A stretch of 64,000 nt of DNA from Streptomyces sp. DvalAA-43 (GCF_900091725.1 NZ_FMBW01000095.1:124001-188000), one strand, 5' to 3'; shown: positions 24,006 to 33,453, counted from the first letter of the stretch. Notes: generated by a model not told the origin, from the letters alone. A program made the numbers and translations.

Positions 24006-25505
24006 TCAGATCTGCGAGGACCGCCTGGGCTGCTTGATGATGGAGCTCTGCGGCAGGGAGAGTTTGATCTCCTCGCGCAGGTCCTCGATCTTCGCGTAGC
24101 CCGCGAACTGACCGGTGAGCCGGTACATTTCGCGCAGCCGGTCCCAGGTGCGGTGCGAGGAGGTCTCCCCCATCGTCACCAGGGCGAGTCGCGCGTAGCG
24201 GTCGGCCTGTTCCGGATCGTCGGCGATGAAGCATGCCGAGGCCAGCGAGATGTAGTCGAAGATCTTGGACCGCTGGCGTCCGCCGACCCTCAGCTCCAGC
24301 GCCTGCTTGGCATGGCGCTGGGCCACGACCGCCGCCGACGGCTCGTGTTCGGCGAGCGTACGGAACGCCAGGGCCTGCATGCCGTGCAGATCCGCCTCGT
24401 CGAACATCTGCATCCAGCTCGGGGGTGGTACATCGCTCTTGTCCGAGGTGAAGAGCTCCTCGGCCATACCGAGCGTGCGCCGCATCGCCTGGCCGCGGCC
24501 CATGGACGCCTGTGCCCAGGCCTCGATGGTGTACAGCATCGCCTGGGTACGTGGCAGAACCAGGTCCCCGGAGCCGGACTTGGCGAGCTTCATCAGGTCC
24601 AGGGCGTCGTCGGGACGGCCCAGGTGGACCATCTGACGGGCCGCCCTGGAGAGCGCCTCGCCCGCCCGGGGGCGGTCGCCGCCCTCGCGGGCCGCGTGCG
24701 CGGCGATGACGAAGTACTTCTGGGCGGTCGGTTCGAGGCCGATGTCGTGGGACATCCAGCCCGCGAGCACCGCGAGGTTGGCCGCCACGCCCCAGAGCCG
24801 GCGCTGGAGATGGTCGGGATGTCGGTAGGCGAGCATGCCGCCCACCTCGTTGAGCTGGCCCACCACGGCCTTGCGCTGCAGTCCGCCGCCCCGCGAGGCG
24901 TCCCAGGCGCGGAACACCTCGACGGACCGTTCGAGCGCCTCGATCTCGTCGGACCCGATGGGCGCGGCCTCGTACCGGTCGAAACCGGCCGGGTCCGCGT
25001 GCAGCGGGTCGTCGATCCGTGGTGCGTCGGCCGCCAGTACGGGGTCGGAGTGCAGCCAGTCGTGCATGGGGCCGGTGATGGTCGATCCTGCGGCGAGCGC
25101 GGCGCCCGCGCTCACCAAGCCGCGTCGGTTGAGCATGAGGTCCATTCCCGTGAATTCGGTGAGGACCGCTGCCGTCCGCTCGGGCGCCCACGGCAGTCCG
25201 TCGGGATTGTCCTGCGTCCCGGCCTCCCGCCGCTTCCCCACACGCCCGCGTCGGCCGAACCCGAGGTCCTCGATGGTCACGACACGACCGAGTCGCTCGG
25301 TGAACAGGGCAGCCAGCACCTTGGGCACGGGATCGCGGGGGGACTCCCCCATGTCGATCCAACGCCTCACCCGCGAGGTGTCGGTGGCCAGTTGCGGATG
25401 GCCCATGGCCGCCGCCTGTCTGTTCACCATTCTCGCGAGTTCGCCCTTGGACCAGCCGGCGAGGCCGAACAGGTCGGACAGGCGGGTGTTGGGTTCTCCG
25501 GTCAC
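24006..25505 (-). CDS. NsdA-like TPR regulatory protein
   Basis: A 499-aa cytosolic protein. The N-terminus (SDLFGLAGWSKGELARMVNR, then TDTSRVRRWIDMGESPRDP, then VLAALFTERLGRVVTIEDLG) is a divergent helix-turn-helix-like region like that of NsdA, a Streptomyces negative regulator of sporulation and antibiotic production. Residues about 190-470 are helical, TPR-type repeats. The similarity to NsdA is by remembered motifs; it may be a paralogue rather than NsdA itself. Transcribed divergently from an APH-family kinase gene with 231 nt between starts. Confidence 0.72.
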   Translation of the reverse strand: MTGEPNTRLSDLFGLAGWSKGELARMVNRQAAAMGHPQLATDTSRVRRWIDMGESPRDPVPKVLAALFTERLGRVVTIEDLGFGRRGRVGKRREAGTQDNPDGLPWAPERTAAVLTEFTGMDLMLNRRGLVSAGAALAAGSTITGPMHDWLHSDPVLAADAPRIDDPLHADPAGFDRYEAAPIGSDEIEALERSVEVFRAWDASRGGGLQRKAVVGQLNEVGGMLAYRHPDHLQRRLWGVAANLAVLAGWMSHDIGLEPTAQKYFVIAAHAAREGGDRPRAGEALSRAARQMVHLGRPDDALDLMKLAKSGSGDLVLPRTQAMLYTIEAWAQASMGRGQAMRRTLGMAEELFTSDKSDVPPPSWMQMFDEADLHGMQALAFRTLAEHEPSAAVVAQRHAKQALELRVGGRQRSKIFDYISLASACFIADDPEQADRYARLALVTMGETSSHRTWDRLREMYRLTGQFAGYAKIEDLREEIKLSLPQSSIIKQPRRSSQI

Positions 25506-25736
25506 GTCAAGCCCCCAGGTTCTCGGCTGTGTTGACAGTAACCCCCTGTCAGACGCCCTGCGACAATTCGCCAGGGTTCGCCAGGGTGCGCCACATGGTC
25601 TGCCACCCGCCGCCCGGTGTCAGGTAGGAAAGCGCCACCCCGCCCGGCAGCCCTAGGTACTCCCCAGGGTGCCGATCGGCCGCCGGCCGGGGCGGTGCAC
25701 GCAACTTGTCGGCGCGCGAAGGGATCTGTCTCGCCC

Positions 25737-26873
25737 ATGTACACAGCATCGTCCTCCGTGACCGCCCCGCCCCGGCCGCTCCGTCCCCTCGGGGCCGGCG
25801 GCGGACCGTACCTCGCTCCGCATGCCGCTCCACCGGCGCCCGGCGCGGTCCGGCCGCGGCGGCCGGCGGGTCTGGTGGGCCCGCCGCTCAGCGGCCGGCT
25901 GGACCTGTCCGGCACGCAGGGCGCCCAGCTGAGAATGGCGATCGCCTCGGTGCACCGGATCTGCCCCGAGTTCAACCCGGTTCAGGTGCTGCGCCGCAGC
26001 GGCCGTTCGGTGCTGCTCGTCGGCTCCACCGGCCGTGCGACCGCAGTCGCCAAGTGCTTACTGGACCACTCCCCCGCATGGATGGAGCGGTTCCGTCACG
26101 AAATAGCCGCATATCGTGCGTTCGTCCGGCACCGCCCGCCGGTGCGCGTGCCGCGGCTGATCGCGGCCGATCCGGAGAACTGCACCCTGGTGATCGAGCG
26201 GATGCCCGGCCGGGTGGCCGCGTTGACCAGACATCCGTCGGAGGCTCCGCCCCGAGCCGATGTGCGGGCGGCGCTGGGCGCGATCAGCCGGGTCAACGCC
26301 TGGCGGCCGGCCCCGGGGCTCTTCGACGCCCCGCTCGACTACGCCTCACGGGTCGCCCGCTATCACGAGCTGGGGCTGTTCACCGACCGGGATCTGGGCG
26401 ATCTGCAGAAGCTGCTGCACGGTCTGGCGCACGCGGGCGGCCGTCAGGGCATGGGGCAGTTCTGCCACGGTGACGCGCTGCTCTCCAACATCCTGCTGTC
26501 GCCCACGGGCCCGGTGCTGGTGGACTGGGAGCACGCGGGCTGGTACCTGCCCGGTTACGACCTGGCGACGCTCTGGACGGTACTCGGTGACGCACCCGCG
26601 GCGCGGCGTCAGATCAGCCAGCTGGCGCAGGCCGCCGGACCGGCCGCGAGGGACGCCTTCCTGGTGAACCTGATGCTGGTGCTGACCCGCGAGATCCGTA
26701 CGTACGAGACGGCCGTGCAGCGGGCCATGCGTGACTCGTCGGGCTCGGGCGCCGGGCAGGACCGCCCGGGTGCGCTGTCGTCGAGCGAGGAGCAGCGGCT
26801 GTTGCTGCGCCGGCTGCACGACGACTGTGCGATGGCCCGCAGGGCCGTGCGTGCCGCGGTCGGCACGCGCTGA
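25737..26873 (+). CDS. Aminoglycoside phosphotransferase/choline kinase-like protein
   Basis: A 378-aa protein kinase-like-fold phosphotransferase. The Brenner motif is FCHGDALLSNILL (catalytic Asp about 243) and the metal-binding motif is VLVDWEHAGW (Asp about 262). An N-terminal Pro/Ala-rich tail of about 65 residues precedes the kinase lobe. The substrate is unknown; distant members phosphorylate antibiotics, sugars or choline. ATG 25737 is chosen; the GAAGGGA upstream is distant (about 13 bases). One in-frame TTA codon (26058-26060, in AKCLLDH) suggests bldA-dependent expression, as for the SpoIIE-type gene nearby. Divergent from the NsdA-like regulator gene. Confidence 0.82.
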   Translation: MYTASSSVTAPPRPLRPLGAGGGPYLAPHAAPPAPGAVRPRRPAGLVGPPLSGRLDLSGTQGAQLRMAIASVHRICPEFNPVQVLRRSGRSVLLVGSTGRATAVAKCLLDHSPAWMERFRHEIAAYRAFVRHRPPVRVPRLIAADPENCTLVIERMPGRVAALTRHPSEAPPRADVRAALGAISRVNAWRPAPGLFDAPLDYASRVARYHELGLFTDRDLGDLQKLLHGLAHAGGRQGMGQFCHGDALLSNILLSPTGPVLVDWEHAGWYLPGYDLATLWTVLGDAPAARRQISQLAQAAGPAARDAFLVNLMLVLTREIRTYETAVQRAMRDSSGSGAGQDRPGALSSSEEQRLLLRRLHDDCAMARRAVRAAVGTR

Positions 26874-26889
26874 CCCTGCCCGGGGGGAC

Positions 26890-26933
26890 GCGCGCTGCGG
26901 GACCGGTGCCGACACACCGGGCCCGCAGCGCGC
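26890..26933. terminator. Bidirectional terminator
   Basis: A 12-bp perfect outer stem (26890-26901 with 26922-26933) enclosing an inner CCGGTG/CACCGG pairing, between the convergent APH-family (stop 26873) and amidase (stop 27006) genes. Confidence 0.8.
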
Positions 26934-27005
26934 CGATGTGCGGTCCGGCGCGTCCGGAGGAGCACGCACCGGTACTGCGGGGCCCGGCTCCCGTCGTAGG
27001 CGGTC

Positions 27006-28337
27006 TCAGCGCGTGCGCACGATGTCCACGTCGGACGCCTTCACGAAGGCGATCCGGTGGCCGATCTGCACCGTCACGTACTTCTCCTTGCCGCGGAAGT
27101 ACGCGTGGTCGAGCGGGTACGAGGCGTCGATCGTCGGCGCGTAGAAGAAGCCGGTCGGCGCCTCGCCGCCGCCGGGGTAGGACTGACCGGCCTTGATCGT
27201 GTACGGGAGCGGCGAGCCCACCCGCTTGTCCGTGAAGTCCGCGGGGTACTCGGACGCCTCCGGGTACGCGACCCCGTACACCGGCACGTCCGTGCGGCCG
27301 GCCTTCGGCCTGACGACATAGCCGGAGGTGGGCGTGGTGTTCCGGCTGTGGGCCGGGGTCTCGAACCAGGCCTTCTGGCCGTACCACCAGATCGCCGTCC
27401 AGCCGGGGGCGTGGTCCGCGACGACGGCCTGCTGGGTGGCGCTGATCTTGCTGCCCCAGTCGGCGACGCAGTTCGTGCCGGGCGAGCCGTCGGTGTGCAG
27501 GCCGGGGTCGGAGAAGAGGGGCGCGTCGGTGGACGGCGCGGTGTGCAGCGGGACGGCGCTGGAGCCCTGGACCGGCAGGTCGACGCCCTTCTCGCAGTCC
27601 CGGAACGCCTGCCGGTTCTTCTTGAAGTCCGGACTGACGGTGATCAGCTTGCTGCTCCTGGGAGCGCTGGGCACGGTGGGCTTGCCGAGCAGCGCCATGA
27701 AGCGGTTCCAGTCCCAGTACGTGCCCGGGTCCCAGTGCATGTTCTTGGTCCCGGACGCGCTGGTGGGCGGCACTCCGTCGTGGCCGATGATGTGCTGGCG
27801 GTCGAGCGGTATGTCGTACTTGGCCGCGAGGTAGCGCACCAGCGCGGCGGTCGAACGGTACATCTCGGGGGTGTACCACTTGGCACCCTCGACGGCGATG
27901 CCCTCCTGCTCGATGCCGATGGACTGGCTGTTGAGATACCAGTTGCCCGCCTGCCAGGCGACGTCCTTGCCCTTGACCATCTGGGTGACGTGGCCGTCGG
28001 CCGAACGCACCACGTAATGGGCGGAGGTCTGCTTCAGCGGGTTCTGGAAGATCTTCAGGGTGGTGTCGAAGTCTTCCTCGGTGTCGTGCAGGACGATGAA
28101 TCTGATCTTGTTGGTGTGCGGCCGGTCCGCGGTGTCGTAGTTCCCGTACGTCTCCTTGTCGGCCGGGTCACCCGTCTGCTGGTAGGCAGCCGGGACCCAG
28201 TCGCAGCCGAGACTGCGCGGGCACTCCGGCCGTACCCCGTCCGCACCGGCCTGCGCCGTGGGGCTGAGCAGCGCCATGCTCAGTGCACCGACACCTGTCA
28301 ACGCGAGTGCGAGTCCGGTCCTCTGCTTGGACGTCAT
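27006..28337 (-). CDS. Secreted N-acetylmuramoyl-L-alanine amidase (Amidase_2)
   Basis: A 443-aa secreted peptidoglycan amidase cutting between MurNAc and the stem peptide. The signal peptide is about 1-30 (LALALTGVGALSMALLSPTAQA). The Amidase_2 domain spans about 75-235; zinc ligands and catalytic residues are suggested by FIVLHDTEE, SAHYVV, IGIEQEG, HIIGHDGVPP and the MHWDPG loop. The remaining 200 residues form an SH3-like or unknown wall-binding region. ATG 28337 follows AAGAAGGG. A near-perfect DasR-type palindrome lies about 130 nt upstream, which would couple expression to GlcNAc released from the wall. Confidence 0.9.
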   Translation of the reverse strand: MTSKQRTGLALALTGVGALSMALLSPTAQAGADGVRPECPRSLGCDWVPAAYQQTGDPADKETYGNYDTADRPHTNKIRFIVLHDTEEDFDTTLKIFQNPLKQTSAHYVVRSADGHVTQMVKGKDVAWQAGNWYLNSQSIGIEQEGIAVEGAKWYTPEMYRSTAALVRYLAAKYDIPLDRQHIIGHDGVPPTSASGTKNMHWDPGTYWDWNRFMALLGKPTVPSAPRSSKLITVSPDFKKNRQAFRDCEKGVDLPVQGSSAVPLHTAPSTDAPLFSDPGLHTDGSPGTNCVADWGSKISATQQAVVADHAPGWTAIWWYGQKAWFETPAHSRNTTPTSGYVVRPKAGRTDVPVYGVAYPEASEYPADFTDKRVGSPLPYTIKAGQSYPGGGEAPTGFFYAPTIDASYPLDHAYFRGKEKYVTVQIGHRIAFVKASDVDIVRTR

Positions 28338-28465
28338 GACAACCCTTCTTGGAGCCGTGCGTGTTGGAGCCGTGCGTGATCCGATTCCGCTGTTCCGCTG
28401 TGCGCGCACACTCTCCGACCTGAGATGACAGCACGTCAAGGGATCCGTGCAGGTCGCGGGCCGAG

Positions 28466-28485
28466 CCAGTGGACCAGACCACTGG
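28466..28485 (-). promoter_or_regulatory. Strong candidate DasR-responsive element upstream of the amidase gene
   Basis: On the minus strand the 16-mer core is AGTGGTCTGGTCCACT, 14 of 16 matches to A[C/G]TGGTCTAGACCA[C/G]T, inside a 20-bp near-palindrome. It lies in the 384-nt divergent gap between the amidase and geosmin synthase genes, nearer the amidase. It is the better of two dre-like sites in the window. Confidence 0.7.
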
Positions 28486-28721
28486 CAGGGCTGCTGACCT
28501 GCGACGGAAAGATTCAACCGGTCGTCGACGACGGCTCGTTGCCCAGGGTTCGGGGCCGGTCTGGCGGCCTCCTCCCCCCACTGGAGCACCGCCAATGAAT
28601 ACACCTTTTATCTGACTAATCCAGGATGTGCGTACTCCGAACGGCCGAAGGGTAGTGCTCGCGCCGACACGATCATGTCCGTGCGGCACGCGCGCGGCGA
28701 TCCAGGAAAGGCCGGACGCAC

Positions 28722-30935
28722 ATGGCTCAGCCCTTCACCCTGCCGGACTTCTACGTTCCGTATCCGGCACGGCTCAACCCCCACGTCGAGGAGGCACGCG
28801 TACACACCAAGCAGTGGGCGCGCAGCATAGGGATGGTGGAGGGTTCGGGCATCTGGGAGGAGAAGGACATCGACTCCCACGACTACGCGCTGCTGTGCGC
28901 ATACACCCACCCCGACTGCTCGGCCGAGGCCCTCTCGCTGGTCACCGACTGGTACGTGTGGGTCTTCTTCTTCGACGACCACTTCCTGGAGCTCTTCAAG
29001 CGCACCCCCGACCGCGAGGGCGGCAAGCGCTACCTGGACCGGCTGCCCGCCTTCATGCCGATGGACCGCGGGGCCCCGATGCCGGAGCCGACCAATCCGG
29101 TCGAGGCGGGGCTGGCCGACCTGTGGGCGCGTACGGTGCCGAGCATGTCCGACGCCTGGCGGGCCAGGTTCGCCGTGGCGACGGAGAACCTGCTCAACGA
29201 GTCGCTGTGGGAGCTCGCCAACATCAACGAGGGGCGCATCGCGAACCCCGTCGAGTACATCGAGATGCGCCGCAAGGTGGGCGGCGCCCCCTGGTCGGCC
29301 GGGCTCGTGGAGTACGCGGCGAACGCCGAGGTCCCCGAGGCGGTGGCGCACGAACGCGCGCTGCGGGTACTGCGGGACGCCTTCTCCGACGCCGTGCATC
29401 TGCGCAACGACCTCTTCTCGTACCAGCGGGAGGTCGAGGACGAGGGCGAGAACAGCAACGGTGTGCTCGTGCTGGAGCACTTCCTCGGCTGCACCACCCA
29501 GGAGGCCGCCGACGCGGTGAACGATCTGCTGACGTCCCGGCTCCAGCAGTTCGAGAACACCGCGCTCACCGAACTCGGGCCGCTCTGTGCGGAGAAGGGG
29601 CTCGATCCTGCCCGGACCTCGGCGGTGCTCGCGTACGTCAAGGGCTTGCAGGACTGGCAGTCCGGCGGTCATGAGTGGCACATGCGCTCCAGCCGCTACA
29701 TGAACGACGGCGCGGTCGAGGCGGCCACGACCGGCTTCGGCATGGCCGCGGCGTCGATCCGGTTCACCCGGCGCTCGGAGTCGGCCCGGCTGCGCGGCCT
29801 CACCCATGTGCCCTACCAGCGCGTCGGCCCGTCGCTGCTGCCCGACTTCGAGCTGCCCTTCGGCACGACGCTCAGCCCGCATCTGGCCGGGGCCCGGGTG
29901 CGGATCGTCGACTGGTCGCGCCGCATGGGCATCCTGGAGGCGCAGCCGGGGGTGCCCGGTTCGCACATCTGGGACGAGGAGCGGCTCCTCGCGACCGATC
30001 TGCCGCTGTGCGCGGCGGGGTTGCACCCGGACGCGACCCCGGAGGAGCTGGACCTCTCCTCACAGTGGCTGACCTGGGGGACGTACGGCGACGACTGGTT
30101 CCCGGTGGTGCACGGGCGGGCCCGTGACCTGGCGGGGGCCAAGCTCGCCAATGAGCGTCTGTCGCTGTTCATGCCCCTGGACGGGGGCGCGACGCCCGAA
30201 CCGGTCAACGCTCTGGAGCGGGGGCTCGCCGATCTCTGGGCGCGGACCTCGGCGCCGATGGACACGAGCGGCCGGCACGCGTTCCGCAAGGCGGTCGAGG
30301 ACATGACGGCGAGCTGGGTGTGGGAACTCGCGAACCAGGTGCAGAACCGTATCCCCGACCCGGTGGACTACGTCGAGATGCGCCGCATGACCTTCGGTTC
30401 CGACCTCACGATGAGCCTGTGCAGGCTGGGTCACGGCAGGAAGGTTCCGCCGGAGATCTACCACAGCGGGCCACTGCGCTCCCTGGAGAACGCGGCGGCG
30501 GACTACGCGTGTCTGCTCAACGACCTGTTCTCGTACCAGAAGGAGATCGAGTTCGAGGGCGAGGTGCACAACGGCGTCCTGGTCGTGCAGAACTTCTTCG
30601 GGGTGGACTATCCGACCGGGGTGGCGATCGTCCATGACCTGATGAAGTCGCGGCTGCGGCAGTTCCTCCATGTCGCCGAGCAGGAACTCCCGGTGCTCTA
30701 CGACGACTTCGGGCTGGACGCGGAGGCGAGGGAGGTCCTGGCCGGGTACGTGCGGGAGCTCAAGCACTGGCTCGCGGGCATCCTGATCTGGCACCGGGAC
30801 TGCCGGCGTTACCGCGAACAGGACCTGCGGCGGGGCACCGGAACCCCGTGGCACATCAGCGGTCCCACGGGGCTCGGCGTCTCGGCGGCGCGGGTGACCG
30901 CGCTGTTCGCTCAGCCTTCGGCGGTCAGCGTGTAG
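28722..30935 (+). CDS. geoA: Geosmin synthase (two-domain germacradienol/geosmin synthase)
   Basis: A 737-aa bifunctional class I terpene synthase that converts farnesyl diphosphate through germacradienol to geosmin, the earthy odorant of Streptomyces. The N-terminal domain has the Mg-binding FFFDDHFLE (DDHFLE at 85-90) and an NSE motif NDLFSYQRE near 229; the C-terminal domain has the degenerate GTYGDDWFPVV near 456 and NDLFSYQKE near 600. Length and domain arrangement match the S. coelicolor enzyme (SCO6073, about 726 aa). ATG 28722 follows AGGAAAGG. The 3' end overlaps the convergent GH95 gene by 25 bp. Confidence 0.97.
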   Translation: MAQPFTLPDFYVPYPARLNPHVEEARVHTKQWARSIGMVEGSGIWEEKDIDSHDYALLCAYTHPDCSAEALSLVTDWYVWVFFFDDHFLELFKRTPDREGGKRYLDRLPAFMPMDRGAPMPEPTNPVEAGLADLWARTVPSMSDAWRARFAVATENLLNESLWELANINEGRIANPVEYIEMRRKVGGAPWSAGLVEYAANAEVPEAVAHERALRVLRDAFSDAVHLRNDLFSYQREVEDEGENSNGVLVLEHFLGCTTQEAADAVNDLLTSRLQQFENTALTELGPLCAEKGLDPARTSAVLAYVKGLQDWQSGGHEWHMRSSRYMNDGAVEAATTGFGMAAASIRFTRRSESARLRGLTHVPYQRVGPSLLPDFELPFGTTLSPHLAGARVRIVDWSRRMGILEAQPGVPGSHIWDEERLLATDLPLCAAGLHPDATPEELDLSSQWLTWGTYGDDWFPVVHGRARDLAGAKLANERLSLFMPLDGGATPEPVNALERGLADLWARTSAPMDTSGRHAFRKAVEDMTASWVWELANQVQNRIPDPVDYVEMRRMTFGSDLTMSLCRLGHGRKVPPEIYHSGPLRSLENAAADYACLLNDLFSYQKEIEFEGEVHNGVLVVQNFFGVDYPTGVAIVHDLMKSRLRQFLHVAEQELPVLYDDFGLDAEAREVLAGYVRELKHWLAGILIWHRDCRRYREQDLRRGTGTPWHISGPTGLGVSAARVTALFAQPSAVSV

Positions 30936-33304
30936 CGGCTGCCGGCGCGTGCCTTGAAGACCTTCTCGCCGCTCGTGAAGAGCGTGCTGCGGACGGTCAC
31001 TTCACGGTTTCGGCTCGCCGTGATCACCACACGGCGGGCCTGCCCCGCGGCCCATTCGACGTCGACGGTGAAGCCTCCCCGGGCGCGCAGTCCGCGTACC
31101 GATCCGTCCGGCCAGCTCGACGGGAGGGCGGGGAGGATGTCGACAGTGTCGTGCTGGCTCTGCAGCAGCATCTCGGCGATGCCCGAGGTGGCGCCGAAGT
31201 TGCCGTCGATCTGGAAGGGCGGGTGGGTGTCCCAGAGGTTGGGCAGGGTGGAGCCCTTCAGCTGCTCGGCGAGCATCCGGTGGGCGTGGTCGCCGTCGCG
31301 CAGCCGAGCCCAGAAATTGATCTTCCACGCCTTGGACCAGCCGGTGCCGCCGTCGCCGCGTGCGCGGAGGGAGACCTTGGCCGCTTCGGCCCACTGACCG
31401 CCGGGTTCGATCTGCCGCCCGGGGTGCAGGGCGAAGAGGTGCGAGACATGGCGGTGGTCGTCGGCCGGATCGTCGCGGTCGGCCTTCCACTCCTGGAGCT
31501 GGCCCCAGGAGCCGACCCGCAGGCCGGGGTCGAGCCGGTCGAGGGCGTTCTCCAGGCGGCCGCGGAAGGCGGGTGCGTCGCCGAGGGTGCGGGCGGCCTC
31601 CAGGGTGTTGGTGAGGAGGTCGTGCACGATCTGCTGGGACATCGCGGCGCCGACGGTGAAGTCGCCGTGCTCGGGAGAGTAGCTGGGGGTGACCACGAGC
31701 AGTCCGTCGCGCGGGTCGGTGCGCAGATTGGCCAGCCAGAATTCGGCCGCCTCCTTCATCGCCGGGTAGGCGGTGGAGCGCAGGTAGTCGGTGGAGCCGC
31801 CGAACCGGTAGTGCTCGTACATCTGCTGGGTCAGCCAGGCAGCGGCCTCCGGGAACCAGAAGGCGGTGGACCAGTCGTGGACGCCGGTGAAGCCGTACGG
31901 GTTGGTCTCGTTGTGCACCACCCAGCCGGCGGTCCCGAACATCTCCTTCGCCGTCTGCCGGCCGGGGGCGCGCATCGCTTCGATGTAGCGGTCGTACGGT
32001 GCGGTGGTCTCGGCGAGGTTGGTGACCTCGGCGGGCCAGTAGTTCATCTGGAGGTTGATGTTGCTGTGGTAGTCGGCGGACCAGGGCGGGGTGGTGGAGT
32101 TGTTCCAGACGCCCTGGAGGTTGGCGGGCAGCGACCCGGCGCGCGAGGAGGCGATCAGCAAGTAGCGGCCGTACTGGAAGAACAGCGCTTCCAGCGCCCG
32201 GTCGGCGGGGCTCGCGCCTCCGGTGTACCGGGCGAGCAGCTGGTCGGTGGGCAGGTCGGGCAGTTGCTGGCCGATGTCGAGGGCGACCCGGTCGAAGAGG
32301 GCGCGGTGGTCGCGTACGTGGGTGTCGCGGACCTTCTCGTAGGAGGTCCGGGCGGCGGAGTCCACGGCGGCGGTGACCGCCCGGTGCGGGTCTTCGCCGC
32401 GGTAGGAGGGGTGGGCGTCGGCGTAGTCGGTGCCCGCGGCGAGGACGAACCAGGCGCTGTCGGCTCCGGTGACGGTGAGGGTCCCGTCCGCTCCCGCGGT
32501 GACGGTGCCGCCGCTGGTCAGGACGCGGATCTGGGCCTCGAAGCGCAGGCCGTTGTCCGCCAGCGCGCCGCGTACGGTGAGCCGGCCGCGGTCGGCGGTG
32601 ACAGTGCAGTCGCTGCGGGGCGAGGTGTGGCGCAGGGTGAAGGAGACCCGCCCCGGACGATCGGCGGCGAGGCGCCCGGCGATGACCCGGCCCGGATGCG
32701 AGGCGAAGAACTCCCGTGTGTGGCGGGCGCCTTGGTGGATGTAGGTGACGGCGGCGAGGGCGTTGCGCAGATCGAGGGTGCGGCGGTAGGAAGCGTCGGG
32801 GGCGGCCGGCGCGTCCGGCAGCTCCAGCCGCAGATCGCCGAAGACCTGGTAGGCGCCGTAGCCGCGCCGCGCCTGTCCGAGTTCGGCGGCGACGGCGTCC
32901 GGGCCGAGGCTGCCCTGGCTGTCGAGCCGTTGCTGTACACCGGCGAGGGCGCCGGGCCGGGGAGCGGTCCAGTTCCCGAAGTCGTAGCCCTGGACGGAGC
33001 CGGGGCCGCCGGTCCAGAGCGTCTTCTCGTTGAAGGTGAGCTGCTCGGAGGCGAGCGTCCCGTACACGCTCGCGCCGAGGGCGCCGCCGCCGATGGGCAA
33101 GGACTCGCTTTCCCAGTTCGCGGCGGGGGCGTCGTACCGCAGCGTCAGCTCAGCCTGTTGCTTCGGGTGGGTGGCGCCCGCTGATTCATCGGAGGTACCG
33201 GTGGCTGCTGCCGTACCGGAGAGGGCGGGAATTCCCAGTGCCAGGGCACCGGTTGCGCCGATCGCTGTCTTCACTGTGGTGCGTCGCGTGATCCCGGAAG
33301 TCAT
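30911..33304 (-). CDS. GH95 family alpha-L-fucosidase/galactosidase, Tat-type export signal
   Basis: A 797-aa exported glycoside hydrolase. The N-terminus MTSGITRRTTVKTAIGATGA has a twin Arg followed by a hydrophobic stretch, suggesting Tat export. LPIGGGALGASVYG, FNEKTLWTGGPGS, LQGVWNNSTTPPWSADYH and NINLQMNYWPAEVTNL are GH95 hallmarks; GH95 enzymes remove alpha-1,2-linked L-fucose (some L-galactose) by inversion. The (alpha/alpha)6 barrel spans about 290-690. ATG 33304 puts the twin Arg at the N-terminus. This is the second fucosidase in the window, from an unrelated family. Confidence 0.92.
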   Translation of the reverse strand: MTSGITRRTTVKTAIGATGALALGIPALSGTAAATGTSDESAGATHPKQQAELTLRYDAPAANWESESLPIGGGALGASVYGTLASEQLTFNEKTLWTGGPGSVQGYDFGNWTAPRPGALAGVQQRLDSQGSLGPDAVAAELGQARRGYGAYQVFGDLRLELPDAPAAPDASYRRTLDLRNALAAVTYIHQGARHTREFFASHPGRVIAGRLAADRPGRVSFTLRHTSPRSDCTVTADRGRLTVRGALADNGLRFEAQIRVLTSGGTVTAGADGTLTVTGADSAWFVLAAGTDYADAHPSYRGEDPHRAVTAAVDSAARTSYEKVRDTHVRDHRALFDRVALDIGQQLPDLPTDQLLARYTGGASPADRALEALFFQYGRYLLIASSRAGSLPANLQGVWNNSTTPPWSADYHSNINLQMNYWPAEVTNLAETTAPYDRYIEAMRAPGRQTAKEMFGTAGWVVHNETNPYGFTGVHDWSTAFWFPEAAAWLTQQMYEHYRFGGSTDYLRSTAYPAMKEAAEFWLANLRTDPRDGLLVVTPSYSPEHGDFTVGAAMSQQIVHDLLTNTLEAARTLGDAPAFRGRLENALDRLDPGLRVGSWGQLQEWKADRDDPADDHRHVSHLFALHPGRQIEPGGQWAEAAKVSLRARGDGGTGWSKAWKINFWARLRDGDHAHRMLAEQLKGSTLPNLWDTHPPFQIDGNFGATSGIAEMLLQSQHDTVDILPALPSSWPDGSVRGLRARGGFTVDVEWAAGQARRVVITASRNREVTVRSTLFTSGEKVFKARAGSRYTLTAEG

Positions 33305-33354
33305 GCGGCCGACGGTAGAGGTCCGACGACTGGCCGGACAAGGAACATGACAAA

Positions 33355-33377
33355 GCGGCCTCTTGGACGGAGGCCGC
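33355..33377 (-). terminator. Hairpin after the 166-aa conserved protein gene
   Basis: A 7-bp stem (GCGGCCT / AGGCCGC) with a 9-nt loop, in the gap between the small conserved gene (stop 33454) and the GH95 start (33304). It could terminate the former or lie in the latter's 5' region. Confidence 0.4.
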
Positions 33378-33453
33378 AAGCGCTTGGACAGATGTCGGGA
33401 CCTGGGCCCCGCAGCCGCCCGAAACGCGCGGACGGCCTGCGGGAAGGACCGTT

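Noticed and set aside
30848..33184. Long plus-strand frame (778 codons) over the GH95 gene
   Set aside because: Low-complexity translation; minus-strand GH95 motifs are unambiguous.
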